This document shows positions 10,103 to 17,192 of a DNA stretch of 54,440 nucleotides, one piece after another. The translations under genes were made by a program, and so were the position numbers. The notes beneath the pieces are model-generated. The model was not told the DNA's origin. It saw only the letters and a list, made by a program, of their open reading frames with translations, and did not search any database. Positions within the stretch are counted from its first letter, which is position 1. Every line of letters starts with the position of its first letter. The DNA lies in NCBI GenBank assembly GCA_910584725.1, contig CAJUBE010000031.1, positions 1 through 54,440 of the forward strand. The letters are read 5' to 3'. Origin of the DNA: an uncultured Lachnospiraceae bacterium. Lineage in GTDB: Bacteria > Bacillota > Clostridia > Lachnospirales > Lachnospiraceae.

Positions 10103-10103
10103 A

Positions 10104-10276
10104 ACAAGAGAAAAATTGCAGAAACAGCTAAAGGAGTGCCGTGATTACGATGAAAAGATTGAACATTTGGCACTATCGAGGATAGAACTTGATTTGGATA
10201 TGGCGCTAAGATGAATTATGAAAAAGTGCAAACTGCGAAAGATGGGAAGAAATATCAAGTGTTGGCAAAGATATAA
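10104..10276 (+). pseudogene. Diverged, frameshifted copy of the pglX 3' end
   Basis: This stretch is recognisably the same DNA as the last ~190 bases of pglX (about 9304-9500). Both contain GAGAAAAATTGCAGAA, AAAGGAGTGCCGTGATTA and AGGATAGAACTTGATTTGGAT or close variants, with scattered third-position changes. The encoded peptide is REKLQKQLKECRDYDEK, then LALSRIELDLD. A one-base deletion then shifts the frame, and the original frame ends in TAA at 10274-10276. The level of divergence suggests the tail of a second pglX allele rather than a fresh duplication. No start codon or methylase motifs accompany it. Confidence 0.82.
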
Positions 10277-10312
10277 GCATTAAATAAATCAAAACAGAAA
10301 GGCTAGTGGGTT

Positions 10313-10828
10313 GTGAATAATAATTTTATACAAAATCAGTATAGCATATATGGATGTATGAGAAATTGCGAAAACTGTCCGTTTTCTTCAAGAACAAATT
10401 TTCAGTTGCCAAATCCTGTGGGAGTTTCAGGTTATAATTGGCATGTGGATAATTTCTGGAGACAGATGCCAGAAAAAACTTTTTGGCGGGACTATAATGG
10501 TTTATGTCATACAAAGTATGAATGGCTACAAAATGATTTAGTAGAATACTGTAGAAAAAACTATCCATGGCGTATGGCGATATATATGGAAGTGAATTAT
10601 GGACAAGTCGTATATATATCAGATGCTAATACATACGAAAAATACATAAAAGAAATTTTTAAGAAAGCAATAGACATTGCGGCAGAAGTAACAAAAGATA
10701 AAAATCCCCAGTTATCAATTATGTTTGATGGGATTGGTCTTGTTTTGGCAGATGATGTTAATGAGGCTGTGAAAAAGGTGTTTTCTATACTGGATAAAGC
10801 AAGTAATCTGGTAGGGGAGGTGAGATAA
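10313..10828 (+). CDS. Hypothetical protein with an N-terminal cysteine cluster
   Basis: A 171-residue protein starting at GTG 10313, with a weak upstream ribosome-binding region (AAAGGCTAG). Near the N-terminus it has CMRNCENC (C-x3-C-x2-C), then an aromatic-rich segment with several Trp and Tyr residues, and a mostly alpha/beta C-terminal half without recognisable catalytic motifs. The Cys cluster could bind zinc or iron-sulphur, but that is a guess. It sits between the decayed DUF3990/pglX zone and the four-gene DUF4065-SIR2 block, and is AT-rich like its neighbours. I do not recognise the family. Confidence 0.6.
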   Translation: MNNNFIQNQYSIYGCMRNCENCPFSSRTNFQLPNPVGVSGYNWHVDNFWRQMPEKTFWRDYNGLCHTKYEWLQNDLVEYCRKNYPWRMAIYMEVNYGQVVYISDANTYEKYIKEIFKKAIDIAAEVTKDKNPQLSIMFDGIGLVLADDVNEAVKKVFSILDKASNLVGEVR

Positions 10829-10888
10829 TGAGAAACAGAGATTGAAAACGAAATAATGATATATAGTGAAAAAATGATAAGTATGTTG

Positions 10889-10894
10889 TATAAT
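10889..10894 (+). promoter_or_regulatory. Possible -10 box of the nested four-gene module
   Basis: TATAAT in the context TTGTATAATAGG lies 35 nt before the start of the DUF4065-like gene, in the only real gap of this block. There is no good -35 box at the proper distance, so the call rests on the -10 alone. AT-rich sequence produces such matches by chance. Confidence 0.35.
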
Positions 10895-10928
10895 AGGAAC
10901 AATATCAATAGAAGTATGGAGAAAAATA

Positions 10929-11504
10929 ATGGCTAAAAAAATGCTTGGGGCAGATTACTTATTATTATTATTATATTTGAACAATCAAGAACCAATAAAG
11001 GGTGCAGTAAGGCTTACTAAAATGATGTTTTTGTTTAACGAACAGATTTCAAAGATGCTGAAAAAAAAGGGGTTGGAAAGTGAACAACTCCCAGACTTTA
11101 TTGCGTATAATTATGGACCGTTTTCAAAGGATGTATATGAGCAGATAGAATTATTTGCAGGCATAGGATTTGTATCAGTAACGGATATAAATACGAAAGA
11201 GGATATGTTTGGAATTGATGATGTAGTGGAAACGGAATTTATTGATGAATGCTATCAGGGAGATAGTGAATTGAAAACGGAAAATAACTTCTGGGAATAC
11301 AGGATTACTGATGTAGGGAAAGGATTCGTAGAAAAAGAGTTGTTGACAGATTTAACAGACGAACACAAGGAGATTTTAGAGACATTCAAGCGTAAGATTA
11401 CAGAAATGCCCATTAGGCAGCTTCTGTATTATGTTTATACAAAATATCCGAATTATACTGAAAAATCTTTGATAAAAGATGAGGTATTAGATAATGGAAA
11501 TTAA
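10929..11504 (+). CDS. DUF4065/Panacea (SocA-like) domain protein
   Basis: A 191-residue protein with the features of the SocA/Panacea (DUF4065) or YwgA-like families: an N-terminal helix LLLLYLNNQEPIKG, a K-[ML]-MFLF segment, and the signature AYNYGPFSKDVYEQI at about residues 59-73, followed by a winged-helix-like C-terminal half. Panacea domains are a common antitoxin module that neutralises many unrelated toxins. Here it is the first of four overlapping genes (11-nt overlap with the next), so it may be the antidote or regulator of the module. That role is inferred, not shown by the sequence. Confidence 0.62.
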   Translation: MAKKMLGADYLLLLLYLNNQEPIKGAVRLTKMMFLFNEQISKMLKKKGLESEQLPDFIAYNYGPFSKDVYEQIELFAGIGFVSVTDINTKEDMFGIDDVVETEFIDECYQGDSELKTENNFWEYRITDVGKGFVEKELLTDLTDEHKEILETFKRKITEMPIRQLLYYVYTKYPNYTEKSLIKDEVLDNGN

Positions 11505-11928
11505 TATATCCGAAGAAGAGCAAAGAAAGTATTTCTTGGGTCAATGGAAAGAAAAAGATACGCAGTTTATATGTGAAGTTCCAGTTTTTTGCAGGTCGAT
11601 TGATTTAGTGAAATATAATAAGAAAAAAAACACAGTCAGTGCAGTTGAATTTAAGACTACGAATTGGAAGCGTGCTGTAGAACAAGTCATGAGTATAGCC
11701 ATCTCATTTGATTATGTTGAAATATGTGTACGAAAACCGAAAACAGTAAAAGCACAGGAAACAATAAAAGAGTACTGTCAGACGATAGGTGTCGGGGTAT
11801 ATTTTTTTGATACTTATGCACTAAATTTTGAACATGTCTTGGAGCCGGAAAAGGTTGAAAAGATATGGAGTGTTCAAAAAGCTCAAGTGATTGACTTCAT
11901 ATTGAAGGGGGATGCTTATGCAAAGTGA
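11494..11928 (+). CDS. PD-(D/E)XK nuclease-like protein
   Basis: A 144-residue protein whose core fits a PD-(D/E)XK fold: E28 in a first helix/strand, D37 in RSIDLVKYN, then a strand ending AVEFK (E52, K54) and a following helix with KRAVEQ. Spacing D-x14-E-x-K is usual for this superfamily. It overlaps the previous gene by 11 nt and the next ATG by at most 17 nt, so it is translationally coupled within the four-gene block. Substrate (DNA, tRNA or other) cannot be told. The low conservation of such folds leaves room for another assignment. Confidence 0.55.
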   Translation: MEINISEEEQRKYFLGQWKEKDTQFICEVPVFCRSIDLVKYNKKKNTVSAVEFKTTNWKRAVEQVMSIAISFDYVEICVRKPKTVKAQETIKEYCQTIGVGVYFFDTYALNFEHVLEPEKVEKIWSVQKAQVIDFILKGDAYAK

Positions 11929-13288
11929 TGTTATTAGAATGTTGCGATATAATACAGGAACAGACAAGAAAGCATTTGTAGCATTTAAGGAAGCATTTGA
12001 TGCGGTCATTTTTAATGCGACAATAGTGGCGTATAGTGGCTCTGCGATTGCAGATTTAGTTTCGGTGCATAAAAATCAATATATTATAGATCCGCAAACA
12101 CACATAATGCAGCATGATATTATGGCAATTATGTCAAAAGATAAAAAGACTGGATTATATCATATAAAGAAGTCGGTAAGGAAATATTTAGAACAGTTGC
12201 CGGGTTCTGTTATGGATATAATAGAAAAGGAAAATAGACCATTATTTACGGCGGAGATTAATAGTATTATTGATGAGCTTGTTGAAAGTGTGTTTGAATT
12301 TGAAACACAGTATGTTAATTCATTTATAAAGCAGAAAGAATATGATAAGTATTTGCGATATGTTAATGTGGGACCAGAACCCAAGGTAGTTATTGCTCCA
12401 TATTTTATGCTAAAAAAAGATATGTCAGAAAATCAAATACAAGAATATTTTGAATTAAATAGGAAGTGTTTGGAAAAGTTTTCTTTATATCAGGAAAAGC
12501 AGGCGCTTTGTTATCCGGTTGCCGCACAATTAGTAATTGATAGGGAGATACTAAAAAACGAAAAGTTGTGTGGAATGTTAAAAGAGCATTATGATTATGA
12601 TGGCTATGAGTATATATTTCTTTGGATAAGTGATTTTTCCAGTTTTGAATGTTCACTGGAAGAAAAGAAGAAATATTATGATTTATTAGAGACATTGAAC
12701 CAGATGGGGAAAAAAACACTTATGACATACGGCGGATACGATTCGATTTTGCTTACACAGGCTCAAATGCCAGTGCGGTTGTATGGTGTTGCACAATCTG
12801 TAGGATATGGAGAGGCAAGATCAATAACGCCTGTGGGCGGGGGACTTCCAGTAAATAAGTATTATTTTTATCCTTTACATAGAAGAATGAGATTTGATGA
12901 AGCGTTAGGGATTTTGATGGAAAATGGCTACTTTAGTCCAGAAAAAACTAATGCAGAACATGCAGATGATTACTATGCTGAGATTTGTAATTGCGAACAA
13001 TGTAAAAAAATTATCAAAAAAGATATTAACAATTTTAAAGTTTATAATGAATCAGTTCCATACACTGTGAATGCTAGATATGGAGAGATTAAGCGTAATC
13101 GACCTACGACAGAGGCCGCTTTAGTGGCAGCATTTCATTTCTTATTCTGTAAGAATAATGAGTGGGAGCAGGTAAAAAAAATGGAGCGGCGGGAATTGAT
13201 ACAGCAGTTGTTAAGTGACTATCAAAGGTATGGCTCTAAGGAAACGCAAAAACAAATAGAAGAATGGTGTGATATATTTGGGAAATAA
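11918..13288 (+). CDS. Unknown protein with a TGT-like zinc motif
   Basis: About 456 residues. The ATG at 11918 is preferred over 11912 because AAGGGGG at 11905-11911 then sits 6 nt upstream. The second half contains YGVAQSVGYGEARSITPVGG and, about 70 residues later, CNCEQC (C357, C359, C362), followed by a histidine in VAAFHFLF about 45 residues on. C-x-C-x2-C plus a distal His is the zinc site pattern of tRNA-guanine transglycosylases and their DNA-modifying DpdA relatives, where it follows the TIM barrel. I infer a TGT-related fold, with low certainty about activity. It overlaps the SIR2 gene by 20 nt. Confidence 0.5.
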   Translation: MQSDVIRMLRYNTGTDKKAFVAFKEAFDAVIFNATIVAYSGSAIADLVSVHKNQYIIDPQTHIMQHDIMAIMSKDKKTGLYHIKKSVRKYLEQLPGSVMDIIEKENRPLFTAEINSIIDELVESVFEFETQYVNSFIKQKEYDKYLRYVNVGPEPKVVIAPYFMLKKDMSENQIQEYFELNRKCLEKFSLYQEKQALCYPVAAQLVIDREILKNEKLCGMLKEHYDYDGYEYIFLWISDFSSFECSLEEKKKYYDLLETLNQMGKKTLMTYGGYDSILLTQAQMPVRLYGVAQSVGYGEARSITPVGGGLPVNKYYFYPLHRRMRFDEALGILMENGYFSPEKTNAEHADDYYAEICNCEQCKKIIKKDINNFKVYNESVPYTVNARYGEIKRNRPTTEAALVAAFHFLFCKNNEWEQVKKMERRELIQQLLSDYQRYGSKETQKQIEEWCDIFGK

Positions 13289-14600
13289 ACTTGTTTTGAT
13301 AACAGGAGCTGGGTTTTCAGCTCCCGCAAAATTACCTATACAGGATAAGATACTTGATGAAATGATTACATCATCAATAAGCGATTTTATGAGTGCTGAT
13401 CCTATTTGTGAAAGTAGAAAATTTTTGACGGCTTACATAAACATTGCGATTTATTTACTAAAGGTATATGGGAATGTTGATACTAAAAAATTACAAGCAA
13501 AATATGATGGCTTGCGTCATAATTATTGGGCAGGTGAGAGAGTAAATTCTGTGTTACAGTATATTCGTAAGGAGTATAGTAAGGAAGCTAATATAAAGAA
13601 TTTTAGTTTGGATAAATCTTTAGATGATGCGGCACAAAAATATATTATTGACACGGATCAATATAGTTATAATTTGCTGGGAATAAAAGAAGAATTACGA
13701 ACACTATTACAGAAATGTAAAATTGGAATAAGTTTAGAGGATGTTTTTACAGCATTTGATAAAAGCATTTCTACGAGGGAGAATACCAAAGATTATTCCT
13801 ATATACAGATGGACATTTTGCAACATTCGTTGTTGAGATTATTTGTATATTATTTTGCAAACAAGATAAATAAACATACTTATACATGCAAAGACTATGA
13901 AAAGGTTATGAACTTTTTAGAACGAGAAAAGAGTTGTGTTTCTATCATCACTACAAATTGGGATGTTCTATTAGAACAATATATGTATAGAAATGGGATA
14001 GAGTTTGATTATAATTTCAATAGTGAATATGTTATAGACGAAAGTGTTAAAAGCAAAACTTTGAAAGGAAAATCGGAAGATAGCATTAAACTCCTTAAGA
14101 TTCATGGTTCAATAAATTGGTTTAGATGTTTACGTTGTGGTACTTTGCAAGTATGCGGTGTGGATGAATGCGGGCAATATCTTTTTGATGATTCAAAGGA
14201 AGAAAAATGTTATAAATGCGGACAAATCGCGTATGGAGATCAAGTGCAGTTGAAACCGGAAATTATAACGCCAACTATGTTCAAATCCATAAACAGTCAA
14301 TTATACAATAACTTGTGGCAGAATGCTGCTTATCAATTACAAAACGCAGATAAAATAATTTTCTGTGGATACTCTCTTCCAATAGCAGATTTTGAATTTA
14401 GATATTTGTTGAAACAAAATATAAAGCGAAATGTAAAGATAGATGTAGTGTTATATCATAATGATAATCCGGCAGAAATTTCAGAAGGATATAGTGTTAA
14501 AGATTTGCTACCAGAGAAACGTTATAAAGATTTGTTCTCTGGAAATGAATGTAATTTCTTTTATGAAGGATTTGGGGAGTATTTTAATAAAAGTAAGTAA
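13269..14600 (+). CDS. SIR2-family protein with zinc ribbon
   Basis: A 443-residue SIR2-like protein. The NAD-binding motif is LVLITGAGFSAP (residues 9-20). TTNWD lies at 228-232, the catalytic-type HGS at 279-281, and four Cys-pair elements (CLRCG, CGVDEC, CYKCG) form a zinc module at about 287-320. The C-terminal IIFCGYSLPIADFEF completes the NAD pocket. In defence systems SIR2 domains often deplete NAD+ to abort infection; a sirtuin-type deacylase is the alternative. Start is GTG 13269 within the upstream gene (TTG 13278 possible). A helical insert between the GAG and TNWD motifs is long for a plain sirtuin. A terminator follows 10 nt after the stop. Confidence 0.82.
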   Translation: MIYLGNKLVLITGAGFSAPAKLPIQDKILDEMITSSISDFMSADPICESRKFLTAYINIAIYLLKVYGNVDTKKLQAKYDGLRHNYWAGERVNSVLQYIRKEYSKEANIKNFSLDKSLDDAAQKYIIDTDQYSYNLLGIKEELRTLLQKCKIGISLEDVFTAFDKSISTRENTKDYSYIQMDILQHSLLRLFVYYFANKINKHTYTCKDYEKVMNFLEREKSCVSIITTNWDVLLEQYMYRNGIEFDYNFNSEYVIDESVKSKTLKGKSEDSIKLLKIHGSINWFRCLRCGTLQVCGVDECGQYLFDDSKEEKCYKCGQIAYGDQVQLKPEIITPTMFKSINSQLYNNLWQNAAYQLQNADKIIFCGYSLPIADFEFRYLLKQNIKRNVKIDVVLYHNDNPAEISEGYSVKDLLPEKRYKDLFSGNECNFFYEGFGEYFNKSK

Positions 14601-14610
14601 TAGTCCAAAA

Positions 14611-14636
14611 GGGCGAAACAGTGTTTCGCCTTTTTG
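14611..14636 (+). terminator. Intrinsic terminator after the SIR2 gene
   Basis: GGCGAAAC and GTTTCGCC form an 8-bp stem closed by a short loop and followed by TTTTT. It stands between the SIR2 gene and pglZ, inside the BREX gene order. It should therefore limit transcription into pglZ-brxL unless it is read through or another promoter serves them. Confidence 0.85.
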
Positions 14637-14666
14637 AACAGATAGAGGAAGGGACGGAGCGGTAAC

Positions 14667-17183
14667 ATGGCGGAACTAAATCTAAAGCAGATTATAGACA
14701 GGCTGAATGCCGAGTTTACATGTGAGATGCGCAAACTGATTTTCTGGTATGACGATAAAGCGGAGTTTGCCGAAGATATGGAATCTGTGGAGCTTCAAAA
14801 TGCGAAAGTTTATCATTTGGAACCAGATAACCAGTTCTACACCAAGTATTTTTTAGAGCGGGTTGATACGGAGACTAACTATTTGATTTATGCCCCGTTT
14901 CCCAAACCGGATGTAAAAGATAACCATTTAGAAGATACAATGCTGTATTCCAAGAGATTTTTTGCAGACAGGGCATCCTTGTTGTCTGTTGATTTGGGCA
15001 TTGAGGAAAGATACAAACCGATTATAGAAAAGCATATTAAGTTTTTTGCCCATAAAGAAAGAACACAGCGTTTTTATGACCTTGAAATTGAGAATTTCAA
15101 TGAAGAAAACATTTTGGTTGGTCTGCTGAGTGCGATCTGTAGAACAAGAACCTGTTCATTTGAAGAGGTTTTAAGGATTGTTATTTCAGAGAATACGATT
15201 GAAGAAAATAAATATCTTGAAGAAATGGAGAAGTATGAGCTTCTTGAAGCGTTCTGGAAACTTTGCGAGCAGCAGTTTGGATATGTAGATGCAGAACCAT
15301 CATTAGAAAAACTGGTAGTAACTTTATTTGTGACATATACAGACCGCTATATACAGGGAGGAGTTCCCAAAGAATGGAGAAGCTTTGTTTCCGTGAAGCA
15401 GGGAAATATCGTTGCGTTCCTTGATAATTTGATGAACAATGTTATATATAGGGCAGATTATGATCGACTGTCCGGGCATGTGGCTTGTGGGCTAAAGTTG
15501 GAGAATCATCTTACGAAATATGCGTCGGAAGACCTTGTACATTGTAATACTTTTACATATTTTGATGAAATCATTCTGAAATGGATGGTTGAAAGACTTT
15601 TATCGGAAGATGTTGGCGCAAAACTGGATGAAATGACAATTTTGCAAATCTGCGATATGCGTTTAAAGATGCATTTTGGTGAAAGGTATCAAAATGAATA
15701 TTATATGATTCAAGACGCGTTTTCTGTTATCTGTGCTGCAAATGATATCGGCGGAGAGCAGCTAAAAGATATTGTACAACAATATTTGGATAGTGATTGT
15801 AAAATAGATTATGGGTATCGGAAATTTTATTATTATTATGACAAAATGGAGGACGCCGAGGGCTATGAGCAGTTACAGACTTTAATCGAAAATATTTATA
15901 CAAACGAATATTTGAATAACCTTCTTCCCAGATGGAATCGGGCATTTATGGGAGAGGAAGTTCTTTCAGTCTTGCCGCTTCAGAGAAATTTTTACAACAG
16001 TTTTGTGAATCAGGCAAAGGAGAGAATCGTTGTTATCATTTCAGATGCCATGCGGTATGAAGTTGGACAGGAATTGTTTTTAAGGCTGAAAGATAATCCA
16101 AGATGTACAGCAAAGCTATCAGCAATGATGGGGACACTGCCGTCTTATACAAGGCTTGGAATGGCGGCGTTGCTGCCACATAAATCTTTGGTAATGAAAG
16201 ATGATTACGAGATTTATGCGGACGATATTCTTTGTAATGATTTGGCTGGAAGGCAGACCGTACTGCAAAATCATTGTAAGGATTCGGTGTGTGTACAGTT
16301 TGATGATATCAGGAAGTTAAAGATTGCAGCGCTCAGAGAGATATTTACGGGCAGACAAGTGGTATATATCTATCATAATCAGATTGATGCCAGAGGTGAT
16401 AAGCTGAATACAGAAGATGAAGTGTTTGGTGCTTGTGAAGATGCAATTTGCGAAGTGATGGAAGTGATACATAGGATTTCTACAAGTGTAAATACCTATC
16501 GTTTTATTGTGACAGCGGATCATGGGTTTATCTATAAGCGGGATAAACTTGCAGAGAGTGACAAGATAAGCGGCATAAGCAAGAAGGATGCATGGCTGAA
16601 TCGTCGTTTCATTGTTTCTAAAGAAGCAATTATGGAGGACGGTGTGCAGACCATTGACCTTGGATATATTCTTGGGTATGAAGAAGAAAAAAAAGTGACT
16701 TTTCCAATCAGCAGCAATGTATTCAAGGTTGCGGGAGGTGGGCAAAATTTTGTGCATGGCGGTTCTTCTCCACAGGAAATGATTGTGCCGGTGTTGGATG
16801 TAAAGATGGAACGTGGTCATATGGAAACAATGCCTGTGCAAATAAATCTTGTGAGCATCGTGCAGAAAATTACAAACCTGATTACAAGTATGGATTTTAT
16901 TCAGGTTCAGCCGGTGAGTGAAACAGCAAAGGCGACAACCTATCGAATGGTATTTATGTCTGAGAAAGAGGAACATATTTCAAACGAGAATATTTATGTG
17001 GCAGATAGCCGTGAACTGGATTCTGTTAAGAGAATGTTTCGCATGCGCTTTCATTTTAAGAATCAGAGATATGATAAAAATAAGCAATACTATTTGGTGG
17101 TAACGGATGATAAAACAGGGATAGAGCAGTTCAGACATCCTGTGATAGTAGATATCACATTTGCGGATGATTTTGGATTTTAA
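14667..17183 (+). CDS. pglZ: BREX alkaline-phosphatase-fold protein PglZ
   Basis: An 838-residue PglZ-domain protein, a core BREX component required for methylation and restriction. Family landmarks are the metal-binding strand VVIISDAMRYEVG (Asp at 460), YIYHNQIDA followed by a long acidic loop, and the phosphatase-fold TADHG with Asp/His at 618-619. The N-terminal third is helical and begins LKQIIDRLNAEF, as in other type 1 PglZ proteins. It follows the terminator of the nested block by 30 nt, with a ribosome-binding site GAAGGGACGGAG. It precedes brxL by 9 nt, so pglZ and brxL form one unit. Confidence 0.92.
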   Translation: MAELNLKQIIDRLNAEFTCEMRKLIFWYDDKAEFAEDMESVELQNAKVYHLEPDNQFYTKYFLERVDTETNYLIYAPFPKPDVKDNHLEDTMLYSKRFFADRASLLSVDLGIEERYKPIIEKHIKFFAHKERTQRFYDLEIENFNEENILVGLLSAICRTRTCSFEEVLRIVISENTIEENKYLEEMEKYELLEAFWKLCEQQFGYVDAEPSLEKLVVTLFVTYTDRYIQGGVPKEWRSFVSVKQGNIVAFLDNLMNNVIYRADYDRLSGHVACGLKLENHLTKYASEDLVHCNTFTYFDEIILKWMVERLLSEDVGAKLDEMTILQICDMRLKMHFGERYQNEYYMIQDAFSVICAANDIGGEQLKDIVQQYLDSDCKIDYGYRKFYYYYDKMEDAEGYEQLQTLIENIYTNEYLNNLLPRWNRAFMGEEVLSVLPLQRNFYNSFVNQAKERIVVIISDAMRYEVGQELFLRLKDNPRCTAKLSAMMGTLPSYTRLGMAALLPHKSLVMKDDYEIYADDILCNDLAGRQTVLQNHCKDSVCVQFDDIRKLKIAALREIFTGRQVVYIYHNQIDARGDKLNTEDEVFGACEDAICEVMEVIHRISTSVNTYRFIVTADHGFIYKRDKLAESDKISGISKKDAWLNRRFIVSKEAIMEDGVQTIDLGYILGYEEEKKVTFPISSNVFKVAGGGQNFVHGGSSPQEMIVPVLDVKMERGHMETMPVQINLVSIVQKITNLITSMDFIQVQPVSETAKATTYRMVFMSEKEEHISNENIYVADSRELDSVKRMFRMRFHFKNQRYDKNKQYYLVVTDDKTGIEQFRHPVIVDITFADDFGF

Positions 17184-17192
17184 GGAGAGGTT

